Source of the DNA: Nocardiopsis sp. NRRL B-16309 | GTDB taxonomy: Bacteria; Actinomycetota; Actinomycetes; Streptosporangiales; Streptosporangiaceae | DNA: 64,000 bases | NCBI RefSeq assembly: GCF_001279585.1 | Contig: NZ_LGEC01000074.1 | Coordinates: 1-64,000 of the forward strand | Reading direction: 5' to 3' | In this document: positions 8,785 through 16,850 of the stretch, piece by piece | How the letters are laid out: each line of letters starts with the position of its first letter | Numbering within the stretch: position 1 is the stretch's first letter | Program-made: the position numbers and the translations under genes | Notes under the pieces: generated by a model | The model's input: the letters and a program-made list of their open reading frames with translations, nothing else | Told to the model about the DNA's origin: nothing | Database searches by the model: none

Positions 8785-10068
8785 TTATCGGACCTTCGAC
8801 CGAACCGTCCACACGAACGCCACCACCGACAGAACCGACGCACCGGCCATCACCGCGGCCATGCTCACCAACGACGCCTCACCCGACGGCGTCATCCCCG
8901 CCAGAGCGGCCACACCACCGCCCAGCGTGAACTGCATCGCCCCCATCAGAGCCGACGCCGTCCCCGCCACGGCCACCGGCTGACCGTCCAGCGCCGTCAC
9001 CGTCGAGTTGGGGAAGATGAACCCGACGCTGAACATCATCAGCGCCAACAGCCCCACCGTCACCCACAACGTCGCCACACCGGTCAACGCCAGCACCAGC
9101 AGGGTCACCACCGCCACCAGCGCCAGCGCCAGACCCAGCCCCAGACGCCGCAGCGTGTCCACCCGGCCCACCAGCAGACCGTTCGTCTGCGTCCCCGCCA
9201 TCATGCCCAGCGAGTTGATCGCGAACAGCCACGCGTACGTCTGCGGGGAGGCACCGAACTCGTGCTGCGAGACGAACGAGAACGCCGACACGTATGTGAA
9301 CAGCATCCCGAAACTCAGACCCAGCGTCAGGACCGGCCCCATGAACCGGGCCTGACGCACCAGCCCGCCCACGGTCCCGGCCAACAGCCGCGGACCCTGC
9401 GCACGCCGCTCCTGCGGCGGAAGGCTCTCCGGCAGCCACACCAACACCAGCACGAAGCTGATCGCCGCCATCGCCGCCAGCACCCAGAAACTCACCTGCC
9501 ACGGACCCACCAGCAGCAACTGCGCACCCGCCAGCGGCGCCAACAGCGGCGCCAACATCATCACCAGGGCCAGACGCGAGAAGAACCGCACCGCGTCGTC
9601 ACCCTTGAACAGATCGCGCACGACCGCCCGGCCGATCACCGCACCCGCCGCACCGGCCATGCCCTGCACGAAACGCAACGCGATGAACACGGTCACGTTC
9701 GGCACGAACACGCACAGCACCGACGTCACGGTGAACACCGCGACACCGACCAACAGCGGAGTACGCCGCCCGAAGGCGTCGCTCATCGGTCCGATCACCA
9801 GCTGGCCCACGGCCAGACCGAGCATCATCGCGGTCAGCGTCAGCCCCACCTGGGCCTCGCTCGTCCCCAACTCCTCGGTGATCTGGGGGAACGCCGGGAG
9901 GTACATGTCGGTCGCCAACGGCCCGGTGGCCGTCAGCACTCCCAACACCATCACCAGTAGCGCGACGGACCGCCGCGTCGGCGTCCACGCGGGGGGCGCG
10001 GCGGCGCCGGGGGCGGAACCGGTGCCGGCGGGCGTGGCGGGGGGCGACTTCGGGGACTGCACAGGCAC
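8785..10068 (-). CDS. Bcr/CflA family multidrug efflux transporter (MFS, 12 TM)
   Basis: About 427 residues with twelve hydrophobic segments. The N-terminal half shows the drug:H+ antiporter-1 signature: DMYLPAFPQI after helix 1, GPMSDAFGRRTPLL in the loop between helices 2 and 3 (motif A), and LRFVQGMAGAAGAVIGRAVV in helices 4-5. Bcr/CflA proteins export bicyclomycin, chloramphenicol or sulfathiazole-like compounds by proton antiport. GTG at 10068 or GTG at 10062 can be the start; GGAG lies 5 nt before the second, so 10062 may be the true one. The long Pro/Ala-rich N-terminus (about 30 residues) is cytoplasmic. It shares direction with the acyl-ligase-like gene downstream. Confidence 0.92.
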   Translation of the reverse strand: MPVQSPKSPPATPAGTGSAPGAAAPPAWTPTRRSVALLVMVLGVLTATGPLATDMYLPAFPQITEELGTSEAQVGLTLTAMMLGLAVGQLVIGPMSDAFGRRTPLLVGVAVFTVTSVLCVFVPNVTVFIALRFVQGMAGAAGAVIGRAVVRDLFKGDDAVRFFSRLALVMMLAPLLAPLAGAQLLLVGPWQVSFWVLAAMAAISFVLVLVWLPESLPPQERRAQGPRLLAGTVGGLVRQARFMGPVLTLGLSFGMLFTYVSAFSFVSQHEFGASPQTYAWLFAINSLGMMAGTQTNGLLVGRVDTLRRLGLGLALALVAVVTLLVLALTGVATLWVTVGLLALMMFSVGFIFPNSTVTALDGQPVAVAGTASALMGAMQFTLGGGVAALAGMTPSGEASLVSMAAVMAGASVLSVVAFVWTVRSKVR

Positions 10069-10219
10069 TCCAGAGGGAAACGTCTACGGAAGCCGGCCTG
10101 GGAGCGTGCCCACCGGCGGGGACCACTCCCATACCAACACTCCGAGGGGGACGATCGCCTCCCCTTTATCCCCCGCAATACCTGTGATGTCCGTTACGCG
10201 AGGCCCGGAGCGGGCCGGA

Positions 10220-10657
10220 TCAGCGGACCAGCCGGTCCAGCAGGCGCTCCACCTCGACCCGCGGATCCTCCGTCAGTCCGCCGTGGATCGGACCGGGCTG
10301 CACGATCGTGCTGCGCGGCGCGGTCAGCCAGCGGAAGCGCTGACCCGGCCGTTCACGACCGGCCGCACCCGCCTCAGCACCGCCCCGGCACAGCGACTCC
10401 ACCGCGGCCAGCGCCCGCCGCACGCCCTCGACGTCCGCTTCGGGGTCCACCGCGAGCAGCCGCCGCTCGTCCAGGGCCGACCGGGCGGCCAGGAAGGCGC
10501 GCTCCTGGCAGTACACGATCACCCCGGCGTTGACGCACTCGCCGCGCTCCAGACGCGGGACGACGCGAAGCAGGGCGTACTCGAACACCGCGCGGTCGCG
10601 TTCCTCACCGACCCGTCCGGTGGTCACCGCGTCGCTGTACCGCTCGACCCCGCTCAC
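10220..10657 (-). CDS. DUF3037 protein
   Basis: A 145-residue protein with the DUF3037 pattern: FEYALLRVVPRLERGECVNA near residue 20, GVIVYC, then an acidic helix and FRWLTAPRSTIVQ near residue 105. The family has no established biochemical function. In actinobacteria it is typically encoded directly after a HipA-like kinase, as here: its GTG overlaps the kinase stop in GTGA (10654-10657), so the two proteins are almost surely translated together. The stop at 10220 is followed by a gap before the Bcr-type gene, which belongs to another unit. Confidence 0.85.
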   Translation of the reverse strand: MSGVERYSDAVTTGRVGEERDRAVFEYALLRVVPRLERGECVNAGVIVYCQERAFLAARSALDERRLLAVDPEADVEGVRRALAAVESLCRGGAEAGAAGRERPGQRFRWLTAPRSTIVQPGPIHGGLTEDPRVEVERLLDRLVR

Positions 10658-11409
10658 GCGACCACCTCCGGCAGCCAGGAGCGGTCCGCCGCCCGCGTGA
10701 GCAGGTGCCGCTTGTACGCCTCGCGGACCGCGTCGGGCCCGTCGAACCCGGGCTCGTCGGCCAGCCACACGTCGGGGACCAGGGCCAGGACGTCGGTGAG
10801 CAGCCGCTCGTCGACCAGGGGCGCCATCCGTGCGTCCGCGGCGGCCAGGTCGGGAGCGCACCCGGCCATCACGTGGTCGGAGGCGTCGTAGGGGCGCAGG
10901 GCGAAGCGGTCGGCCCCCGCCCAGTTGTGGTGGAAGATCAGCGTCGCCCCGTGGTCGATGAGGTAGGGCTCCCCGTGCCAGAGAAGCATGTTGGGGTTGC
11001 GCCAGGAACGGTCGACGTTGCCGATGAGGGCGTCGAACCACAGCACGCGGCCGGCGAAGAGGGGGTCCACGTCGTAGGCCAGCGGGTCGAAGGCCAGCGA
11101 ACCCGGGAGGAAGTCCATGCCCAGGTTCAGTCCGCCGCTGGCCTTGATGAGTTCCTGCACCTCCGGGTCCGGCTCGCTGCGGCCGATCACCGGGTCCAGT
11201 TCCACCCGCGCCAACTCGGGCACCGGCAGCCCGAGGGCCCGGCCGAGTTCGCCCGCGACGACCTCGGCGACGAGGGTCTTGCGGCCCTGCCCGGCCCCGA
11301 CGAACTTGACGACGTACATGCCCAGGTCGTCGGCCTCGACCAACCCGGGAAGCGATCCGCCCTCGCGCAACGGCAGCACGTACCGCGTCACGCTCACCTT
11401 TTTCAGCAC
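10654..11409 (-). CDS. HipA-like kinase-fold protein (HipA_2 type)
   Basis: The 251-residue product matches the short HipA-like kinase family: TRYVLPLREGGSLPGLVEAD at the N-terminus, YVVKFVGAGQGRKTLVAE as the lysine-bearing strand and loop, then LWFDALIGNVDRSWRNPNML with the catalytic D/N pair, and LIDHGATLIFHHNW as the metal-binding DHG segment. Key kinase residues appear intact. HipA itself phosphorylates a tRNA synthetase; substrates of this short form are not established and no HipB-type antitoxin gene is adjacent. The start GTG 11409 agrees with family N-termini and has TATGCT exactly 6 nt before it (leaderless). The DUF3037 gene follows with a 4-nt overlap. Confidence 0.85.
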   Translation of the reverse strand: MLKKVSVTRYVLPLREGGSLPGLVEADDLGMYVVKFVGAGQGRKTLVAEVVAGELGRALGLPVPELARVELDPVIGRSEPDPEVQELIKASGGLNLGMDFLPGSLAFDPLAYDVDPLFAGRVLWFDALIGNVDRSWRNPNMLLWHGEPYLIDHGATLIFHHNWAGADRFALRPYDASDHVMAGCAPDLAAADARMAPLVDERLLTDVLALVPDVWLADEPGFDGPDAVREAYKRHLLTRAADRSWLPEVVA

Positions 11410-11415
11410 CACGCC

Positions 11416-11421
11416 AGCATA
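11416..11421 (-). promoter_or_regulatory. -10 box of the HipA-like gene, leaderless
   Basis: TATGCT (read on the minus strand) ends 6 nt before GTG 11409; no Shine-Dalgarno sequence intervenes. Confidence 0.6.
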
Positions 11422-11640
11422 GGCACCCCGCGACACGGTCGAGCCGAACCGCTGAGCCGAACGGACAGGCACGCACGCCACGGCCCCCCGCGATCACCGG
11501 GACCGGCCGCCGGACGTGCGCTTGTCGGACGCTGAACACGTTCTAGGTACCACCCACGACCGGAGACGACACGCCCGAATCCGCATGCGGGAAAGGTAAG
11601 AGAGGCGGGCGGCGTAGCCGCGCGATCTAGTTGTTGAAGT

Positions 11641-11656
11641 TGCTTCTACAGAAGCA
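11641..11656. promoter_or_regulatory. Palindrome TGCTTCT-AC-AGAAGCA
   Basis: Perfect 7-bp arms (11641-11647, 11650-11656) with a 2-bp spacer inside an AT-rich island. It is operator-like in symmetry but lies about 230 bp upstream of the nearest start (the HipA-like gene), so its target is unclear. Confidence 0.4.
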
Positions 11657-11929
11657 GCGCGCCACCTTTACGACGTAGATTTTTAAAGCGGATGACGCGA
11701 GGGAAGACACCTCCGGAAGGATCCCGTCCGCCCCACCGCCCGGCCTCGCCCCGCGCTCGTCCCCTGGGAGGCCGCCCGCGACGCAGGCCCCCGACGACTC
11801 CCCCCGCCCGCCCCGACGGACACCTGCCCGGGACACGGTCCTGTCCCCCGGCGTGCGCGGGTCGACCCGCGCACGCGCCCCCGCACCACGCACTCCGCCG
11901 TCAGCGCGCTCCGGGTCGCCGCGACTCCG

Positions 11930-12637
11930 CTACAGGTTGTCCTCCGGCGGGCCGCCCCAGCCGTCCTCACCGTCGGACGGCCCCACCGAGGGCACCGGCG
12001 TCGGCTCCGCGGGCTCGCCCTCGCCCTCCTCGGCCGGTTCCGACTCCTCCCCCGAGGGCTCGGTCTGCTCCATCTCCGGCTGGGTCACGGGGATCTCCGG
12101 CGGCGGGAACTGCAGCATCCACAGGTACAGGACCGTGACCAGCAGCAGGAGCACCAGCAGGACGGCGCCCAGGCCGCCGATCAGCCACCAGTTCCCCTCC
12201 CCCGCCGCGACCGCGCTGTCGCGGCGGCCGGCCCAGGGGGCCCACCGCACCGCGGCGCCGCCCCGGTGCCCCGCCCAGTGCGGCAGCACCACCGGGCCGC
12301 GCGCCGCGACCCGGCCGGACCGGGCGGCACGCTCCAGCAGGGACCCGGCGCCGACACCGTCCTCGGCCAGGGGCACCGCCGCCCACAGCGCGCCCCGGCC
12401 CCGGGTACGGGCCGCGACCACGCCGTCCTCGGCGCGGACCGCCTCGGTGAACTGTGCCCTGGCCTGGTCGTCGACGCCCGCGCCGGAGTCCAGGACCGCG
12501 ATGCTCACCCGCTCGCCGGAGGAGTCGCGGCCGACGTAGACCACCCCGAGCGCGGAGGAGCCCATCCGGCCCTCCAGACGGAACCGTCCGAGTTGGCGTG
12601 GATCACCCTCGTTCAGCCCCAACGCGCGAACCGCCAC
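11930..12637 (-). CDS. Membrane protein with a truncated, lysine-less protein-kinase N-lobe
   Basis: 235 residues. Residues 15-90 resemble the start of a PknB-type Ser/Thr kinase: LGRFRLEGRMGSSALGVVYV as glycine-rich loop, then GERVSIAVL, where the usual VAIK lysine is A47. There is no C-lobe, catalytic loop or DFG. A membrane helix (about 150-175) follows, then an acidic, proline-rich tail of about 60 residues (EPTPVPSVGPSDGE) outside the cell. It cannot be a kinase; it may be a binding or scaffold module. The GTG at 12637 follows GAGGGG at 6-7 nt. It is divergent from the moxR operon with 274 bp between them, so shared control is possible but unproven. Confidence 0.75.
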   Translation of the reverse strand: MAVRALGLNEGDPRQLGRFRLEGRMGSSALGVVYVGRDSSGERVSIAVLDSGAGVDDQARAQFTEAVRAEDGVVAARTRGRGALWAAVPLAEDGVGAGSLLERAARSGRVAARGPVVLPHWAGHRGGAAVRWAPWAGRRDSAVAAGEGNWWLIGGLGAVLLVLLLLVTVLYLWMLQFPPPEIPVTQPEMEQTEPSGEESEPAEEGEGEPAEPTPVPSVGPSDGEDGWGGPPEDNL

Positions 12638-12911
12638 GTCAAGCCCCTCTCACCGTCGCCGCCCCGTCCCACGGGCGCGTCATCTCCCCGTCCGTGGGGA
12701 ACGAAGCGGGTAGTGTCGCCACAGGCGGGTGATCACCACCATATTCGGCGTCACCGATGCAGAACGTCCGACGCGGCCGCGCGCGAGCGCGGTGGACGCG
12801 CCGCACGAACCATGAGCGCGGAGGCGGCCCCCAGGGCCCGTCGCCACGACCACCACCCGGAAGGAGGAGGGCGCTCCCACTCTGGCCCGCAGGGAACGCG
12901 CCCGAGAATCC

Positions 12912-13979
12912 ATGGCAGAAACCTCACCCGGACACGGTGCCGCCCCCTCACCGGCGTCGGAGAGCACCCCGGGCGAGCCGACCCGGCTGCTGCGTGCCGC
13001 ACTGCACGAGGTGTCGACGGTCATCGTCGGCCAGGAGCGGATGGTGGAGCGCTCCCTCATCGCCCTGGTCGCCCAGGGGCACTGCCTCATCGAGGGCGTG
13101 CCCGGCATCGCCAAGACCCTGGCCGTGTCCACGCTGGCCAAGGTGACCGGCGGCTCCTTCGCCCGGATCCAGTTCACGCCGGACCTGGTGCCCTCCGACA
13201 TCGTCGGTACGCGCATCTACCACCCCTCCACGGAGAAGTTCGACGTCGAGCTGGGGCCGGTCTTCGCCAACTTCGTGCTCGCCGACGAGATCAACCGGGC
13301 TCCGGCCAAGGTGCAGTCGGCCCTGCTGGAGGTCATGGCCGAGGGGCAGGTGTCCATCGGCGGCACCACTCATCCCCTTCCCTCCCCGTTCATCGTCATC
13401 GCCACACAGAACCCGGTGGAGTCCGAGGGCGTCTACCCGCTCCCCGAGGCGCAGCGCGACCGCTTCCTGATGAAGGTCAACGTGGGCCACCCGCGCGCGC
13501 ACGAGGAGATGGAGATCCTGCGGCGGATGAGCGGCACGCCGCCCACCGCGCACCAGGTGCTGGACCCGGTCACGCTCAGCGAGCTGCAGTCCGACGCCGA
13601 GCGGGTGCACGTCCACCAGCTGATCGCCGACTACATCGTGCGCCTGGTCATGGCGACCCGGGAGCCGGAGAACCACCAGATGTCGGACCTGCGCCAGGTG
13701 CTGGAGGTGGGCGCCAGCCCGCGGGCCACCCTGGGCCTGGTGGCGTCGGCGCGCGCCCTGGCGCTGCTGCGCGGGCGCGACTACGTCCTGCCCGACGACG
13801 TGCGCGTCCTGGCGCACGACATCATCGCGCACCGGCTCGTGCTGACCTTCGACGCGCTGGCGGACGGGATCAGCGCCGAACAGGTGGTCGACCGCATCCT
13901 GGCGACCGTGCCGGCGCCGCGGGTGATCTGGGACGAACCGCCCAGCGGGGAGTCGGCCTCCTTCGCGTCGGCGAGGTAG
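12912..13979 (+). CDS. MoxR-type AAA+ ATPase
   Basis: 355 residues. The AAA_3 core has Walker A GVPGIAKT (62-69), Walker B FVLADEINRA (121-130), the sensor-1 segment IVIATQNPVE, and the arginine-finger region PEAQRDRF. A lid domain fills residues 240-340. MoxR ATPases act as chaperones that insert cofactors or assemble complexes together with von Willebrand factor A proteins encoded next to them; here DUF58 and VWA genes follow directly. The ATG at 12912 has only a weak GAGA ribosome site. The N-terminal 22 residues are Pro/Ser-rich and probably disordered. Confidence 0.95.
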   Translation: MAETSPGHGAAPSPASESTPGEPTRLLRAALHEVSTVIVGQERMVERSLIALVAQGHCLIEGVPGIAKTLAVSTLAKVTGGSFARIQFTPDLVPSDIVGTRIYHPSTEKFDVELGPVFANFVLADEINRAPAKVQSALLEVMAEGQVSIGGTTHPLPSPFIVIATQNPVESEGVYPLPEAQRDRFLMKVNVGHPRAHEEMEILRRMSGTPPTAHQVLDPVTLSELQSDAERVHVHQLIADYIVRLVMATREPENHQMSDLRQVLEVGASPRATLGLVASARALALLRGRDYVLPDDVRVLAHDIIAHRLVLTFDALADGISAEQVVDRILATVPAPRVIWDEPPSGESASFASAR

Positions 13980-13985
13980 TCCCCC

Positions 13986-14954
13986 GTGAACATGCCCGCG
14001 ATCGGGACCGATCCACGCCTGCGCGCCGCCCTGCGCCGCCTGGACCTGCGCATCGTGCACCGCCTGGACGGGCTGCTGCACGGCGAGCACCTCGGGTTGC
14101 GGCTCGGTCCGGGCTCGGAGGCGGCCGAGGCGCGCCTGTACCAGCCGGGTGAGGATGACGTGCGGCTGATGGACTGGGCGGTGACCGCGCGGACCGACAC
14201 CCCGCACGTGCGCGACCTGGTGGCCGACCGCGAACTGGAGAGCTGGACGCTGTTGGACATGTCCCCGAGCATGGACTTCGGGACGGGGGAGCGCTCCAAG
14301 CACGATGTGGCCGTCGGCGCGATGGTGGCGGCCAACCTGCTGACGCAGCGGGTGGGCGACCGGTTCGGCGCGCACTTCCTGCACCGGGGGAACATCCGGC
14401 GGTGGCCCGCCCGGTCGGGCAAGGAGGCCCTGCTGGCGCTGCTGGCCACGATCGCGGCCGCGCCGACGGGTGACGAGCGCGAGCCCTCCCCGCACCGGGC
14501 GACCCTGGCCGACGCGATCGAGGACCTGGTCCGCACGCGTCGGCGGCGGGGGCTGCGGGTGGTGGTCTCGGACTTCCTGGACACGCCGGCCTTCGGCGGG
14601 GAGGTCCTGTGGGAGCGGCCGCTGCGCCAGTTGGCCCAGCGCCACCAGGTCCTGGTGGTGGAGGTGGTCGACCCCCGGGAGCTGGACGTGCCCGACGTCG
14701 GCGACGTGGCCCTGCGCGACCCGAGGTCGGGGCGCGTCAAGGACGTCCGGCTGACCCGGTCCGTCCGCGAGCGCTACCGGCGGGCCGCGGCGGCCCAGCG
14801 GGAGGCGGTGCGCGATGCTCTGCGCCGTTGCGGGGTACACCACCTGATATTGCGGACAGACCGTGACTGGGTGGTAGATATCGCCAGATTCGTGATCCAT
14901 CAGCGGCGCACGGCCCACCACCTGGCGCGGCACACACCGGGAGTGCCCCGGTGA
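13986..14954 (+). CDS. DUF58 protein (vWA-like), MoxR partner
   Basis: The 322-residue product carries the DUF58 signature: RLYQPGEDDVRLMDWAVTAR (about residues 53-72), then a vWA-like fold starting WTLLDMSPSMDF, a DxSxS-type metal site (here DMSPS), and RVVVSDFLD near residue 195. It starts 6 nt after moxR. The GTG at 13986 is served by GAGG at the end of moxR, 9 nt away, so translation is linked. Known MoxR operons in actinobacteria have the same order (MoxR, DUF58, VWA), and the three products are thought to work together at the membrane. Confidence 0.93.
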   Translation: MNMPAIGTDPRLRAALRRLDLRIVHRLDGLLHGEHLGLRLGPGSEAAEARLYQPGEDDVRLMDWAVTARTDTPHVRDLVADRELESWTLLDMSPSMDFGTGERSKHDVAVGAMVAANLLTQRVGDRFGAHFLHRGNIRRWPARSGKEALLALLATIAAAPTGDEREPSPHRATLADAIEDLVRTRRRRGLRVVVSDFLDTPAFGGEVLWERPLRQLAQRHQVLVVEVVDPRELDVPDVGDVALRDPRSGRVKDVRLTRSVRERYRRAAAAQREAVRDALRRCGVHHLILRTDRDWVVDIARFVIHQRRTAHHLARHTPGVPR

Positions 14955-15034
14955 GCCGCGACGGACACACGCGGGCACGACGACGGAGCGGGAGCGGCCC
15001 GCAGGGAGCCGACGCACGGGGGACGAACCGATGA
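14951..15034 (+). CDS. Possible 27-residue bridging micro-ORF
   Basis: A GTG overlaps the DUF58 stop (GTGA, 14951-14954) and the frame runs 27 codons to a TGA that overlaps the VWA start (ATGA, 15031-15034). The deduced peptide, beginning MSRDGHTRARRRSGSG, is very basic and shows no domain. It may exist only to carry ribosomes from one gene to the next, or be chance; GGGGGA before 15031 is a separate ribosome site for the VWA gene. Confidence 0.3.
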   Translation: MSRDGHTRARRRSGSGPQGADARGTNR

Positions 15035-15978
15035 CCTTTCTGGAACCCACGCGGCTGTGGTGGCTGCTGCTCCTGATCGTGCTGGTCGTGGCGTACGTGT
15101 TCGCCCAGCGCCAGCGCCGCGAGTACACGGTGCGCTTCACCAACCTGGAGCTGCTGGACCAGGTGGCCCCGCACCGCCCCGACCTGCGGCGCCATGTCCC
15201 GGCCGCGCTGTTCACCCTCACCCTGGGGATCCTCATCACGGCCATGGCGGTGCCCGCCATGCCGGTGGAGGCGCCCCGGGAGCGGGCGACGATCATCGTG
15301 GCGGTGGACGTGTCGCTGTCGATGGCCGCGACCGACATCGAGCCCGACCGGCTGGAGGCCGCCAAGGAGTCGGCGCAGGGGTTCGTGGACACGCTGCCGG
15401 ACCGGTTCAACGTGGGGCTGGTGGCGTTCTCCTCGACGGCCACGGTGGTGTCCTCGCCCACGCAGGACCACCAGGCGGTCATCGGGTCGATCGAGAACCT
15501 GCGGCTGGGGCCGGGGACCGCCATCGGCGAGGGCGTGTTCGCGTCGCTGGAGGCGATCCGGACCTTCGACGAGGACTCCGAGGAGGATCCGCCGCCCTCG
15601 GCGATCGTGCTGCTCTCGGACGGGGAGAACACCAGCGGGCGCGAGATCTCCCAGGCCGCCTCGGCGGCGGGCGAGGAGGAGGTGCCGGTGTCGACGATCG
15701 CGTTCGGCAGCGGCGCGGCGATGATCGAGATCGACGGCTACCAGGTGCCCGCCGACATCGACAAGGACGCGCTGCGCGGCCTGGCGCAGGACACCGAGGG
15801 GCACTTCTACGAGGCGGAGAACGAGACGGAGCTCACCGAGGTCTACGAGGACATCGGGTCGTCCCTGGGGACGGAGTTCGTCCACGAGGAAATCGTCACA
15901 CGCTTCGTCCTGGTGGCCATCGTGCTGTCCATGGCCACGGCGGTGACCTCACTCCTGTGGTTCCAGCGGCTTCCGTGA
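15031..15978 (+). CDS. VWA-domain membrane protein (BatA-like), MoxR partner
   Basis: 315 residues with an N-terminal anchor of two helices (about 7-25 and 57-76), a von Willebrand factor A domain outside the membrane (about 85-275) and a C-terminal helix (about 290-310). The metal-ion-dependent adhesion site is complete: D93-x-S95-x-S97 in AVDVSLSM, a threonine in GPGTAIGEG, and the aspartate in VLLSDGENTSG. It is the third member of the MoxR operon and resembles BatA of the Bat/aerotolerance family. GGGGGACGAACCG precedes the ATG. About 100 bp downstream of its stop the sequence becomes AT-richer, suggesting a promoter for the HAD gene. Confidence 0.92.
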   Translation: MTFLEPTRLWWLLLLIVLVVAYVFAQRQRREYTVRFTNLELLDQVAPHRPDLRRHVPAALFTLTLGILITAMAVPAMPVEAPRERATIIVAVDVSLSMAATDIEPDRLEAAKESAQGFVDTLPDRFNVGLVAFSSTATVVSSPTQDHQAVIGSIENLRLGPGTAIGEGVFASLEAIRTFDEDSEEDPPPSAIVLLSDGENTSGREISQAASAAGEEEVPVSTIAFGSGAAMIEIDGYQVPADIDKDALRGLAQDTEGHFYEAENETELTEVYEDIGSSLGTEFVHEEIVTRFVLVAIVLSMATAVTSLLWFQRLP

Positions 15979-16118
15979 CGTCCGGGCGCGGTGGAGCCGC
16001 GGCCCCACCCTCCGTATCGTGATTTTGGCCACATCCCATTAGGCGGGGTTTACACCTTTTACGTCGTCCTTACGGGTTAGCGTTGGCATGTTTTGTCCTG
16101 CCAGCCAGTTGAGGAACG

Positions 16119-16850
16119 ATGCCGAACATACCCGCAGCGCCCATGGCGATCTGCTTCGACCTGGACGACACCCTCATCGATGACGAAGCGGCGTCGTCCA
16201 CCGGTCTGCGCGCGGTCATGGACCGCCTCGGACACCCCGACTTCACCGCGGCGCGCACCCTCTGGGACGTCCAGACCGAGATCTCCTTCGGCGCCTACCT
16301 GCGCGGCGACGTGAGCCTGGACCAGCAGAGACGCGACCGGATCCGGGCCCTGGCCGTCCAGGCGGGCCACGCCGAGATCGCCGACAACCACTGTGACGAC
16401 CTCTACCGCCTCTACCTGGACGCGCACCGCTCGGCGTGGCAGGTCTTCCCCGACGCCATCCCCACGCTGCACGCGCTGCACTCCTCCGGCTACCGCCTGG
16501 CCGTGGTCACCAACGGCATCGAGGCACTCCAGCACGCCAAGCTCCAGGCCCTGGAGCTGTCCCCGTACTTCCACGCCGTCGTGTGCGCCGACACCGCCGG
16601 CTCGGGCAAGCCCGACCCCGCGATCTTCCACATGGCCGCCCAGCGGCTCGGTGTGACCCCCTCCGACTGCTGGCACGTCGGCGACCAGATCCAGTCCGAC
16701 GGCGTCGGCGCCGTCGCCGCCCGCATGCACCCGGTCATGGTCGACCGCCGCGGCCGCCAGCGCTTCGAGGGCGTGACCACCGTCGCCAACCTCGACGAGC
16801 TGCTGCGGCTGGTCGGACTGCCCAGCGTGGCCGCCACGGGCTCGCTGTGA
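16119..16850 (+). CDS. HAD-superfamily hydrolase (YjjG-like)
   Basis: 243 residues. Motif I is FDLDDTLIDD (residues 14-23) with the nucleophile aspartate and acid/base aspartate two residues on. A helical cap follows, motif II is VVTNG, motif III lysine is in SGKPDPAIF, and motif IV is HVGDQIQSD. All catalytic residues are present, so a phosphatase, perhaps on nucleotides or sugars, is expected. GAGGAAC lies just before the ATG; a second ATG 24 nt on would also give a complete domain. The NUDIX gene starts in the stop codon (GTGA), so the two enzymes are co-translated and may act in related clean-up of phosphorylated metabolites. Confidence 0.9.
   Translation: MPNIPAAPMAICFDLDDTLIDDEAASSTGLRAVMDRLGHPDFTAARTLWDVQTEISFGAYLRGDVSLDQQRRDRIRALAVQAGHAEIADNHCDDLYRLYLDAHRSAWQVFPDAIPTLHALHSSGYRLAVVTNGIEALQHAKLQALELSPYFHAVVCADTAGSGKPDPAIFHMAAQRLGVTPSDCWHVGDQIQSDGVGAVAARMHPVMVDRRGRQRFEGVTTVANLDELLRLVGLPSVAATGSL

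Larger units (their letters stand above)
11410..11929. other. Intergenic region with an AT-rich island
   Basis: 520 bp without a convincing gene. Bases 11630-11695 are much richer in A/T than the surroundings and contain the perfect palindrome listed separately and a run ATTTTTAAA. The rest is GC-rich without codon structure. It may hold a regulatory site or small RNA; I cannot support either. Confidence 0.5.

Noticed and set aside
8755..8790. Good ribosome-site-like AGGAGG on the + strand followed by GTG 8779
   Set aside because: The frame after it is the antisense of the Bcr/CflA gene end and has no protein-like composition.
6823..9960. 1045-codon + strand open frame antisense to the acyl-ligase-like and Bcr/CflA genes
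   Set aside because: Composition almost entirely Arg/His/Gln/Pro; the opposite strand encodes recognisable proteins.
11627..11893. 88-codon minus-strand open frame in the 11.4-11.9 kb gap
   Set aside because: No ribosome site, Gly/Arg-rich start, atypical codons at the end; not supported as a gene.
12948..15632. 894-codon minus-strand frame antisense to the MoxR operon
   Set aside because: Antisense to three genes with complete motifs; no domain of its own.
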